Source of the DNA: Myxococcota bacterium
GTDB lineage: Bacteria > Myxococcota_A > UBA796 > UBA2385
Direction: 5' to 3'
Assembly: GCA_023150805.1 (NCBI GenBank)
Contig: JAKLKF010000050.1
Coordinates: 1 to 50,565 of the forward strand
DNA: 50,565 nt
Position 1 is the stretch's first letter. Each line of letters starts with the position of its first letter. Shown here piece by piece: positions 7,415-14,548 of this stretch. Below the pieces are notes generated by a model, which worked only from the letters and a program-made list of their open reading frames with translations, had not been told where the DNA came from and ran no database searches. The translations under genes were made by a program, and so were the position numbers.

Positions 7415-8451
7415 CGGTCGGCCTGCTCCCGCAGCATCTGCTGGAAGGCAGCGCCGAGCAGGTCGGGGGTCAGGTTGAGGTGCTGGATGGTCTGGATCTT
7501 CTGGGCGAGCTGCTGCATGGCCAGGCCGGCGGCCACGCCGGGCGCCGCGCCGCCGTAGACCTCGACCCGCTGCCGCTCGTGGGCCAGCTCCACCTCCAGC
7601 AGGCGCTGGCGGGCCCTGGCGCTCCCCTCGGCGCGCACCTGCTCGTTGTCGGCCTCGGCGCGGGCGAGCAGGCTGGCCCGCTCGTTGGCGGCGATGACCC
7701 GCTCGCGCTCGGCCTTGCCCTCCAGGCCGACGCGCGCCAGGGTGTTGGCGCCCTCCTGGGCGATGAGCTGCTCGGCCTTGCGCGCCAGCTCGATCTGGTT
7801 GTTCAGCTCGTTCTCCTTGATGGCGCGCTCCTTCTCCACCGCCAGGGCGCGGCGGGAGAAGGTCGCCTCGTCGGCCTTCTGCTGGATGGCCTCGCGGGTG
7901 GGCACCTGCAGGGCCTTCTCGACCTCGGCCGAGGGGGCGACGCGGACCACGTGGACCGAGACCAGGGCCAAGCCCATGGCGGCCAGCTCGGCGTCGTCGG
8001 CGAGCGCCGCCTCGATCGCCGCCCCCACCCGCTCGGCGCCCGCGGAGAGGGCCTGCCCGACGGTCATGCCGCACAGCTCGGCGCGGGCGGGGCGGGCGGC
8101 GCGCTGGTGCCAGAAGCTGGCCAGCTTCTCCAGCGGCTGCTCCAGCCACTCGCCGCGGTCCAGCGAGATGGCGAAGTTGACGCGCGCGGCGGCGCGGGCC
8201 GGGTCGGCGCAGCGGTAGCGCAGGGTGAGCTGGACGTTGACGTCCTGGAAGTCGGCCGTGCGCTCGGTGACCAGGAAGGTGGTCTCGATGTCGTCGACCG
8301 GCACCTGGGCGATGGAGGCGGACAGCGGCAGGAACCAGCGGGCCAGGCCCCGGCCTTCGGCGACCAGCTTGCCGCCGCGGAAGAAGAGGACGTGCTGGTT
8401 GGGCTCGGCCCGCAGGTGGGCCAGGGGCGGGAAGCGGGAGATGGCGGCCAT
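7411..8451 (-). CDS. SPFH/prohibitin-domain protein with coiled coil
   Basis: 346 aa. An N-terminal SPFH-type domain covers about residues 25-195 (PNQHVLFFRGGKLVAEGRG, then DDIETTFLVTERTADFQDVNVQLTLRYR), followed by a charged, Ala/Glu/Arg-rich coiled coil (about 200-300; EKERAIKENELNNQIELARKAE) and a short C-terminal region. SPFH proteins form oligomeric cages or rafts on membranes. No long hydrophobic N-terminal segment is visible, so attachment would be peripheral. The start is ATG 8451, with TAGCCT seven bases upstream and no Shine-Dalgarno, which fits a leaderless or short-leader transcript; upstream in-frame starts to 8508 would run into the inverted repeat. It is coupled to the NAD-kinase-like gene. 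Confidence 0.8.
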   Translation of the reverse strand: MAAISRFPPLAHLRAEPNQHVLFFRGGKLVAEGRGLARWFLPLSASIAQVPVDDIETTFLVTERTADFQDVNVQLTLRYRCADPARAAARVNFAISLDRGEWLEQPLEKLASFWHQRAARPARAELCGMTVGQALSAGAERVGAAIEAALADDAELAAMGLALVSVHVVRVAPSAEVEKALQVPTREAIQQKADEATFSRRALAVEKERAIKENELNNQIELARKAEQLIAQEGANTLARVGLEGKAERERVIAANERASLLARAEADNEQVRAEGSARARQRLLEVELAHERQRVEVYGGAAPGVAAGLAMQQLAQKIQTIQHLNLTPDLLGAAFQQMLREQADR

Positions 8452-8504
8452 GGGGGGGAGGCTACACCATGGCGGGTCCCAGCCGACGAGGTCCCCCAGA
8501 CGCG

Positions 8505-8534
8505 ACACGGGCGACCGTTGGTGGTCGCCCGTGT
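8505..8534. terminator. 12-bp perfect hairpin, terminator-like on the plus strand
   Basis: ACACGGGCGACC (8505-8516) and its exact reverse complement (8523-8534) flank the six-base loop GTTGGT, followed on the plus strand by GCTTCTTA. The stem is strong, the T-run short. No plus-strand gene ends here, so it may instead act as a transcription block or mRNA structure 54 bases upstream of the SPFH start. Confidence 0.45.
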
Positions 8535-8573
8535 GCTTCTTATGGGGGGATGTGCGGCCTATGGGGCATGTGT

Positions 8574-8590
8574 GTCACACCACGTGTGAC
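8574..8590. promoter_or_regulatory. 17-bp palindromic operator-like site
   Basis: GTCACAC-CAC-GTGTGAC, seven-base perfect arms with a three-base spacer, in non-coding DNA. Size and symmetry are those of a dimeric helix-turn-helix repressor site. The protein that binds it is unknown and no regulator gene is adjacent. Confidence 0.4.
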
Positions 8591-8704
8591 GAGCCTTCGG
8601 CGCCAGTGGTGGCCTTCCTCGATGCGCTGTTGCCAGGGCGGTCCCCTGTCAGGGGAGGGTGGCCGGTCGAGAGTGCCCGCAGGCACGCGATCACGACCCT
8701 GTCG

Positions 8705-8788
8705 TCAGCCCCGCGCCTCGATCCCGAAGGCGGCGGCCAGCCTGTCCGGCGGACTGTCCTCGGGCTGGCTGGGAGAGCTTCCGTTCAT
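8705..8788 (-). CDS. 27-codon small ORF with strong ribosome-binding site
   Basis: A 27-aa reading frame (opening MNGSSPSQPEDSPPDR, ending LAAAFGIEARG) that begins at ATG 8788, four bases after a perfect AAGGAGGT and about 34 bases after a promoter of the form TTGCCC-17-TACAGT. It is acidic and Pro/Ser-rich with no membrane segment. The combination of promoter, operator-like DNA and near-consensus ribosome-binding site is stronger than for most genes in the window, which argues that it is translated. It could be a small protein, a regulatory leader peptide, or the surviving start of a deleted gene; no continuation is recognisable in the other two frames downstream. It lies 95 bases after the Old Yellow Enzyme gene on the same strand. 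Confidence 0.45.
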   Translation of the reverse strand: MNGSSPSQPEDSPPDRLAAAFGIEARG

Positions 8789-8811
8789 CGACACCTCCTT
8801 GCCGTCGCGGT

Positions 8812-8850
8812 GACTGTTTGAACTGTACACTCAGTCGGCGCGGCGGGCAA
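8812..8850 (-). promoter_or_regulatory. promoter and operator-like element of the 27-codon ORF
   Basis: On the minus strand TTGCCC (8850-8845), 17 bases, then TACAGT (8827-8822): one of the few recognisable sigma-70-type promoters here. It overlaps an AT-richer element with GACTG...CAGTC arms (8812-8816 and 8832-8836) around TGTACA, resembling sites bound by TetR-family repressors. The repressor is not in the window. Confidence 0.5.
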
Positions 8851-8883
8851 GAGGTACGCGTCGCGAAATGTCCTCCCGGCCGG

Positions 8884-10137
8884 TCAGCGGCGGCGGCGGG
8901 GGAGCAGGGCGCCGACCCCCTGGCTCCAGGCGACGCCGAGCAGGGTGCGCAGGGCGCTGGCATCGGGGTCGGGGGCCTGGCCCGCACCGATGCGGTGGAG
9001 CTGGTGCTCGTACCAGAGCAGCTCGATCATGCCGAGGCGATCGAGGGCGGCGACGCCGGTGCGCGGGTGCGGCAGGGTGATCGACACCTCGCCCTGGCCG
9101 CACAGCGCGGCCGGCAGGGCCGGGTGCAGGGCCAGGGGGCGGGCCAGGCCGACCAGGTCGACAGCGCCGCTGTGCACGGCGGCGGCCATCGCCGCGCCCG
9201 AGCGGAAGCCGCCGGTGACGCAGAGGGGCACCTGGCAGCGGCCGCGGACCTGCTCGGCGAAGGAGAGGAAGTAGGCTTCCCGCTGCCGGGTGCTCTGCCG
9301 CGGCGACATCATGGCGGGCGCCTCGTAGGTGCCGCCGCTGACCTCGATGAAGGCCAGCCCCTCGTCGGAGAGGGCGGCGACGGTGTCCATCGCCTCCTCC
9401 TCGGTGATGCCGCCGCGCTGGAAGTCTGCGGAGTTCAGCTTGACGGCCAGGCCGAAGCCCGACGGCGTCGCGGCGCGGATGGCGTGCACCAGCTCCAGCA
9501 GGAAGCGGCGCCGGTTGGCGGGGCTGCCGCCCCAGCGGTCCTCGCGCAGGTTGGTGTGGGGGGACAGGAACTGGCTGACCAGGTAGCCGTGGGCGCCGTG
9601 GATCTGCACTCCGTCGAAGCCGGCGGCGGCGGCGACCGCGGCGGCGGTCGCGAAGCGGCGCACGATCTCCTCGATCTCGGCGTCCGCCAGGGCGCGGGGG
9701 GCGGGCATGGCCCGGGCCATCACGCCCCGGAAGGGCACGGCGCTGGGGGCGACGGACTCGGCGTTCACGCCCCGGGTGACCTGGCGGCCGGGGTGGTTGA
9801 GCTGCATGTAGATCAGGCCGCCCTGGGACCGGCCAGCCGTGGCCCACTCCCGCAGCGTGGGCAGGTCCCGGTCGTCCTCGACGACGACGTTGCCGGGCTC
9901 GCCCAGGGCCCGTGGGTCGACCATCACGTTGCCGGTCACCGACAGCCCCAGGCCGCCTTCGGCCCAGGTGCGGTACAGCGTGACCAGCGCGGGGGAGGGG
10001 GCGTGGGCGGCGGTGCCCAGGCTCTCGCTCATGGCGGACTTGAGCAGGCGGTTCTTCACCACCTGGCCGCCCGGCAGGGTCAGCGGGGCGGCGAGGATGG
10101 AGCGGATGGCGGCGGCGTCGAGCGGGGGCGCGTTCAT
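8884..10137 (-). CDS. Old Yellow Enzyme-family NADH:flavin oxidoreductase
   Basis: 417-aa FMN-dependent TIM-barrel ene-reductase. Visible signatures: KNRLLKSAMSES near the N-terminus, QLNHPGRQ, the substrate-binding GFDGVQIHGAHGYLVSQFLS, and NLREDRWGGSPANRRRFLLEL, all hallmarks of the family; LCVTGGFRS and VGLARPLALHP form the phosphate-binding end. It reduces activated alkenes using NAD(P)H; physiological substrate unknown. The C-terminus ends in a run of Arg (LLPRRRR). No 4Fe-4S cluster extension is present, so it is not a 2,4-dienoyl-CoA reductase. ATG 10137 overlaps the SDR gene stop (ATGA). It is the last gene of the nuo transcription unit as read here, so it may be co-expressed with complex I. 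Confidence 0.9.
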   Translation of the reverse strand: MNAPPLDAAAIRSILAAPLTLPGGQVVKNRLLKSAMSESLGTAAHAPSPALVTLYRTWAEGGLGLSVTGNVMVDPRALGEPGNVVVEDDRDLPTLREWATAGRSQGGLIYMQLNHPGRQVTRGVNAESVAPSAVPFRGVMARAMPAPRALADAEIEEIVRRFATAAAVAAAAGFDGVQIHGAHGYLVSQFLSPHTNLREDRWGGSPANRRRFLLELVHAIRAATPSGFGLAVKLNSADFQRGGITEEEAMDTVAALSDEGLAFIEVSGGTYEAPAMMSPRQSTRQREAYFLSFAEQVRGRCQVPLCVTGGFRSGAAMAAAVHSGAVDLVGLARPLALHPALPAALCGQGEVSITLPHPRTGVAALDRLGMIELLWYEHQLHRIGAGQAPDPDASALRTLLGVAWSQGVGALLPRRRR

Positions 10138-10913
10138 GGGGGCCCTCCGGACAGGGCGAGGTGCAGGGCGTCCCGCCAGGGGGGCAGCGACAGGCCCCAG
10201 GCGGCGGTGAAGGCGGCGCTGTCGAGCACGCTGCGGGCGGGCCGGGGGGCGCCGCCGAGCGCCGCGCGGGGGATGGGGCGGGCGCGGAAGGGCAGGTGGA
10301 CCACGGTCGCGGCGGCCTCGATCCATGCCCACGGCGTGGCCTCGCCGGTGCAGGCCAGGGCGAAGGCGCCGGTGGGGCCGCCATGGGCCGCGGCCAGCAG
10401 CGCGGGGGCCAGCAGGTCGGCGGGCGTCGGGCAGCCGACCTGGTCGGTCACCAGGGCCAGCTCCTCGCCCCGGGCCAGGGCCCGCAGGCAGCGGGAGAGG
10501 AAGCCCTCGTGGGCCGGGTGGTAGACCCACTGCACCCGCACGACGACGGCGCCCTCGGCCAGGGCGGCCTCCTCGCCCCGGCGCTTGGTGGCGGCGTAGT
10601 GGCCGGCGGGCAGGACGCTGTAGTCGCTGCCGACGTGCAGCAGGCGGATCCCCCGGACGCGGCAGGCGCGGGCCAGGCCGGCGACGGCCAGGTGGTTGAC
10701 CTGCTCGGTGCGGTCCCGCTCGGTCTCGGCCAGGTCGACCTTGGCCTGGGCGGCAGCGTTGACCACGGCGTGGGGGGCCAGGCGGTCCAGCGCGGCGGCG
10801 ACGGCATCGGCGTCGGTGATGTCCAGGTCGGCGCGCGGCAGCCCCAGCCCGCCGGCCCGCACCAGGGCGGTGCCCAGCAGGCCGCCGGCGCCGGTGACCA
10901 GGATCCCCGTCAC
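10134..10913 (-). CDS. RmlD-like extended SDR reductase
   Basis: 259 aa. A Rossmann glycine motif TGAGGLLGTAL starts the chain, NAAAQAKVDLAE follows the fourth strand, and the catalytic YxxxK is HYAATKRRGE. The pattern resembles dTDP-4-dehydrorhamnose reductase (RmlD), which uses NADPH to finish dTDP-L-rhamnose, though no rhamnose genes are nearby and the true substrate is uncertain. The start is GTG 10913, overlapping the nuoI stop (GTGA); an open frame extending to 11282 is a shadow of nuoI. Coupled at its own 3' end to the Old Yellow Enzyme gene. The placement directly behind nuoI, where nuoJ is normally found, is odd. Confidence 0.75.
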   Translation of the reverse strand: MTGILVTGAGGLLGTALVRAGGLGLPRADLDITDADAVAAALDRLAPHAVVNAAAQAKVDLAETERDRTEQVNHLAVAGLARACRVRGIRLLHVGSDYSVLPAGHYAATKRRGEEAALAEGAVVVRVQWVYHPAHEGFLSRCLRALARGEELALVTDQVGCPTPADLLAPALLAAAHGGPTGAFALACTGEATPWAWIEAAATVVHLPFRARPIPRAALGGAPRPARSVLDSAAFTAAWGLSLPPWRDALHLALSGGPP

Positions 10914-11497
10914 AGCCCCCGGCTGCCGTCCACCGGCAGGACGCGCTGCTCGTCGGTGTCGTAGCCCTTGGGCGCCGAGCCGGCCTGCTGCCGGTAGAAG
11001 GTCTCGGCCAGGGGCTTGTGACCGTCCATCAGGTCGGTCATGTAGGCCTTGTTGTGGACCATGTCCTGGCGCGTGAAGGCGTTGATCTCGTAGATGCCCG
11101 TGTCCATGCGGATCGCGTCCTTGGGGCAGGCCTCGACGCAGTAGCCGCAGTAGATGCAGCGGAGCATGTCGATCTGGAACTCGACCGGGTACTTCTCGAT
11201 CGGGTCGTTGGGATCCTCGCCCGCCTGGATGGTGATGCACTTGGCCGGGCAGACCTGGGCGCAGCACATGCAGGCGACGCACTTGACCTTGCCGTCGGGG
11301 CGGGTGGTCAGGCGGTGGGCCCCCTTGTAGCGCTCGGGCATCGGCTTGCGGACGTCGGGGTACTCGATCGTCGGCAGGTCCTGCTCGAACAGGTTCTTGA
11401 GGGCGTGCCGGAGCGTGATGTACAGGCCCTTGACGATCTCGGGCAGGTACAGCCGCTCGACGAAGGTGCGCTCGTGCCGCAGGGCGGGGACGGTCAT
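10910..11497 (-). CDS. nuoI: NADH-quinone oxidoreductase subunit I
   Basis: 195-aa peripheral-arm subunit carrying two 4Fe-4S clusters (N6a, N6b). Binding motifs are CVACMCCAQVCPAKC and CIYCGYCVEACPKDA. The N-terminal GLYITLRHALKNLFEQ helix is the amphipathic segment that lies on the membrane. Passes electrons from NuoG to NuoB. ATG 11497, 19 bases after nuoH. Confidence 0.97.
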   Translation of the reverse strand: MTVPALRHERTFVERLYLPEIVKGLYITLRHALKNLFEQDLPTIEYPDVRKPMPERYKGAHRLTTRPDGKVKCVACMCCAQVCPAKCITIQAGEDPNDPIEKYPVEFQIDMLRCIYCGYCVEACPKDAIRMDTGIYEINAFTRQDMVHNKAYMTDLMDGHKPLAETFYRQQAGSAPKGYDTDEQRVLPVDGSRGL

Positions 11498-11516
11498 GGG
11501 CGGGGCTCCAGGAGGT

Positions 11517-12908
11517 TCAGGCGGCCTGCACGGCTTCGCGCACGATGACCCACACGCCAGCCAGCATCACGGTGCCGATCGCGACCGGCAGCATGGTGCG
11601 CCAGCCCAGGTCCATGAGCTGGTCGTAGCGGAAGCGCGGGATCGTCCAGCGGATCCAGATCATGAAGAAGGTGCCGAAGAGGACCTTCAGGAACAGGCTG
11701 CCCGTCTGCAGGGCGAAGGCCACCAGCTCGGGGCCCAGGGCCGTGCCGCCGACCAGCCCGCTCAGGCCGACCACGCCCAGGCCCAGGGCGGCCAGCGCCG
11801 ACAGGCTCCACACGGCCAGCCAGAACCTGGGCTCGCGGTGGCGGATGTCGTCGGCGGGCAGGGCCTTGTAGAAGGGCCGGTTGCGGCGGCGCCAGGCGAT
11901 GACCGCGAAGACGATGCTGGCCGGCACGCCGCCGAAGCCGAGCACGGCCAGGATGATGTCGGTGTTCTCCCGGATGGCCTGCCCGTCCAGGAACGGGATG
12001 TTGTAGCCGCCGAAGAACAGCGTCGCGGTCACCGCCGAGCCGACCACCATGTGGGCGTACTCGGCCATGAAGAACAGGGCGAAGCGCAGCGAGGAGTACT
12101 CGATGTGGTAGCCGGCCACCAGCTCGGCCTCGCCCTCGGGCAGGTCGAAGGGCATGCGGTTGGTCTCGGCGAAGACGCTGGTCCAGAACAGCAGGAAGGC
12201 CAGGCCGCCCACGATCCAGCCGACCAGCACCAGCGGGTCCAGGCCCGGGTTGTCGAGCACGCCGAACACGCCCCAGTTCCAGATGGGGCCGGCCTGCTGG
12301 GCGGCGATCTCGTCGAGGCGCGCCGTGCCGTAGAGCATGAACATGGTGACCACGGCCAGGCCCATGGCCAGCTCGTAGCTGACCATCTGGGCCGAGGCGC
12401 GCAGGCCGCCCAGCAGCGAGAACTTGTTGTTGCTGGCCCAGCCCGCCAGCATGACGCCGTAGACGCCCAGGCTGCCGATCGCCAGGATGAACAGCATCCC
12501 GCCGTTGATCTGGGCCACCTGCAGGGGCACGGAGAGCGGGCCCTCGCCGCCCCACAGCGCGGTGACCGAGGCCGGCAGGGTCAGCGCGTCGCCCCAGGGC
12601 ACCACCGTGAAGGTCGTGAGCGCCACCGACATCGCCACCACGGGCGCGGCGAACCAGTACCGCTTCTCCACGTGGCTGGGGATGATGTCCTCCTTCACGA
12701 TCAGCTTGACGACGTCGACCAGGGTGTGGACCAGGCCGGCGGCGCGGATCCCGCCGATGTGGGCGCGGTTGGGGCCCGTGCGGTCCTGGATGTAGGCCGA
12801 GACCTTGCGCTCGGCCCAGATCAGGATCGGGACCACCTGCATGACGAAGGCCAGCGAGAAGACGCACTTGAGCAGCGCGACGATCAGCTCGACCCAGGGG
12901 ATGTCCAT
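11517..12908 (-). CDS. nuoH: NADH-quinone oxidoreductase subunit H
   Basis: 463-aa membrane subunit that forms much of the quinone chamber and the E-channel. Family motifs present: IWAERKVSAYIQDRTGPNR, FKLIVKED-type loop as VVKLIVKEDIIP, AQINGGMLFILA, GGWASNNKFSLLGG as GWASNNKFSLLGGLRA, and the acidic loop AETNRMPFDLPEGEAELVAGYHIEYSS. It is longer than the roughly 325-residue E. coli subunit: an insert of roughly 100 residues, rich in additional hydrophobic segments, lies after FGGVPASIVF and before FFMIWIRWTIPRFRYDQLM. ATG 12908, 24 bases after nuoG. Confidence 0.96.
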   Translation of the reverse strand: MDIPWVELIVALLKCVFSLAFVMQVVPILIWAERKVSAYIQDRTGPNRAHIGGIRAAGLVHTLVDVVKLIVKEDIIPSHVEKRYWFAAPVVAMSVALTTFTVVPWGDALTLPASVTALWGGEGPLSVPLQVAQINGGMLFILAIGSLGVYGVMLAGWASNNKFSLLGGLRASAQMVSYELAMGLAVVTMFMLYGTARLDEIAAQQAGPIWNWGVFGVLDNPGLDPLVLVGWIVGGLAFLLFWTSVFAETNRMPFDLPEGEAELVAGYHIEYSSLRFALFFMAEYAHMVVGSAVTATLFFGGYNIPFLDGQAIRENTDIILAVLGFGGVPASIVFAVIAWRRRNRPFYKALPADDIRHREPRFWLAVWSLSALAALGLGVVGLSGLVGGTALGPELVAFALQTGSLFLKVLFGTFFMIWIRWTIPRFRYDQLMDLGWRTMLPVAIGTVMLAGVWVIVREAVQAA

Positions 12909-12932
12909 GTCCGCTCCTGCGGGGCTGCCGGG

Positions 12933-14531
12933 CTACGGCGCCGCCGGCTGGGCCGGGGGAGGCGAGGGGAGGGGCTCGGGCTGGCGGAGGGGGAGGCCGC
13001 CGCCGCCGAGGTCCTTGTAGGTCATGCCCGCGAAGGCCTTCACCTCGCCGGCCAGCAGCTTGAAGGCGGTCGCGGCGTCCCGCGCGCCCGGGCCCTTGCC
13101 CAGCGCGGCGCCCAGCAGCTCGACGAGCTGCCAGTCGGGCAGGGCGTCGCCCGCGGCGGGCAGGGCCCGGCGGATCCGCTGGACCCGGCCGGCGCGGTTG
13201 GTGAAGGTGCCGTCCTGCTCGGTGGGGTGCGTCGCCGGCAGGACGATGCGCGCCTTGTCGGCGGTGGTGTTGCGCTGGCTGCCCAGGTGGAGGACGGCCA
13301 CGCCCTCCGCGGCGTCCTCCAGCCGGCCCAGCACGTCGTCGTGCAGCACCACCAGCATGCGGACCTTGCCCTCGCGCACGGCGTGGGCCAGGTCCGTGCC
13401 GTCCCCGATGGCGGCGTCGTGGTCGGCCAGCGCCCGCGCGCCGGCGCGGTTGGGGTTCTTGTCGGCGTCCATCAGCAGGTCGTCGACCTGGGACCAGGCG
13501 CCGGGGTCGTTGCCCTGGCACCAGTACACGCCGGCCTGGGGCAGGTTGGCGCGGGCCACCTTCCACAGCGCCCAGTTGGCCTCGTTCGTGGCGCGCGTGC
13601 CGAGCACGAAGGCCACGCTGCTGGCGTCGACGCCGCGCAGGGCGGCCGCGGCGGCGCGGATGCCCTCGGACAGCTCGGCCTGCTTGCCGTCGATCCGGGC
13701 GCGCAGCACCCGCCGCAGGCTGGCGATGTCCTGCCAGCCCAGCCGTCCGTGGTCGCACATCCAGCTCTTGTTCACCGCGTCGTTGCGGCGCGGCATGTAG
13801 CGGAAGACCTGGCCCTGCTGGTGGCAGACCCGGATGTTGCAGCCCGTCGCGCAGCCCGTGCAGACGCTGTCGGTCTCGTCCAGGTACCAGACCCGCTTCT
13901 CGAAGCGGAAGTCCTTGCTGGTGATGGCGCCCACCGGGCAGATGTCGGCCAGGTTGCCCTGGTAGGCGTGGCTGATCCGCTCGCCGGGGAAGATGCCGAT
14001 CTCGGTGTGGTCGGTGCGGTTGAACAGGCGCAGCTCGCCGGTGCCCGTGACCTCGTCGCCGAAGCGCACGCAGCGGCTGCAAGCGATGCAGCGCTCGGCG
14101 TCCAGGACCAGGTGGTCGCCGATGTCCATGCGCTTGTGCTTGCCCACCTTGGGGTCGGCCAGCCGCGACTCGTACTGGCCGTGCTCCATGTAGTAGTCCT
14201 GCAGGCGGCATTCGCCGGACTGGTCGCAGATCGGGCAGTCCAGCGGGTGGTTCTTGAGCAGGAACTCCATCACGTTGCGGCGGACGGCCTTGACCTGGGG
14301 CGAGTCCGTCCGGATCGCCAGCCCATCCCTCGCCTGCATGTTGCAGGCGATCTCGAGCCCGCGGCCCCCCGCCTCGATCTCGCAGGTGCACATCCGGCAG
14401 TTGCCGGCGATGGAGAGGTGCGGGTGGTAGCAGTAGTGCGGGATGTCGAAGCCCGCCTTCGCCGCCGCGTCGATCATGTTGGTCCCCGCGGGGACCTCGA
14501 TCTCGACGCCGTTGATCTTGACGATGGGCAT
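12933..14531 (-). CDS. nuoG: NADH-quinone oxidoreductase subunit G, short form
   Basis: 532 aa. Ferredoxin-like N-terminus with 2Fe-2S ligands (HYCYHPHL, GNCRMCTCE), then HxxxC-type cluster motif NHPLDCPICDQSGEC, then CIACSRCVRFGDEVTG and CPVG, then the molybdopterin-type CTGCATGCNIRV. The C-terminal molybdoenzyme-like domain is abbreviated and ends in a Pro-rich tail (PEPLPSPPPAQPAAP); many NuoG proteins are 650-900 residues. The start ATG 14531 is clear from the family start MPIVKINGVEIEVP; frames running to 15908 are shadows of nuoF. 17 bases after nuoF. Confidence 0.95.
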   Translation of the reverse strand: MPIVKINGVEIEVPAGTNMIDAAAKAGFDIPHYCYHPHLSIAGNCRMCTCEIEAGGRGLEIACNMQARDGLAIRTDSPQVKAVRRNVMEFLLKNHPLDCPICDQSGECRLQDYYMEHGQYESRLADPKVGKHKRMDIGDHLVLDAERCIACSRCVRFGDEVTGTGELRLFNRTDHTEIGIFPGERISHAYQGNLADICPVGAITSKDFRFEKRVWYLDETDSVCTGCATGCNIRVCHQQGQVFRYMPRRNDAVNKSWMCDHGRLGWQDIASLRRVLRARIDGKQAELSEGIRAAAAALRGVDASSVAFVLGTRATNEANWALWKVARANLPQAGVYWCQGNDPGAWSQVDDLLMDADKNPNRAGARALADHDAAIGDGTDLAHAVREGKVRMLVVLHDDVLGRLEDAAEGVAVLHLGSQRNTTADKARIVLPATHPTEQDGTFTNRAGRVQRIRRALPAAGDALPDWQLVELLGAALGKGPGARDAATAFKLLAGEVKAFAGMTYKDLGGGGLPLRQPEPLPSPPPAQPAAP

Positions 14532-14548
14532 GTGCGCTCTCCCCGTCC

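Larger units (their letters stand above)
8452..8883. other. 432-base stretch without a conventional gene
   Basis: Between the SPFH start and the Old Yellow Enzyme stop. It holds, from left to right: TAGCCT of the SPFH gene, the 12-bp hairpin, the GTCACAC palindrome, about 110 bases in which I see nothing, the 27-codon ORF with its ribosome-binding site, and the operator-like promoter. No tRNA or known riboswitch fold was recognised. Confidence 0.6.

Noticed and set aside
8540..8700. Downstream continuation of the 27-codon ORF as a TetR-type gene
   Set aside because: Reading the other two frames gave no helix-turn-helix or family motif; only the operator hints at TetR control.
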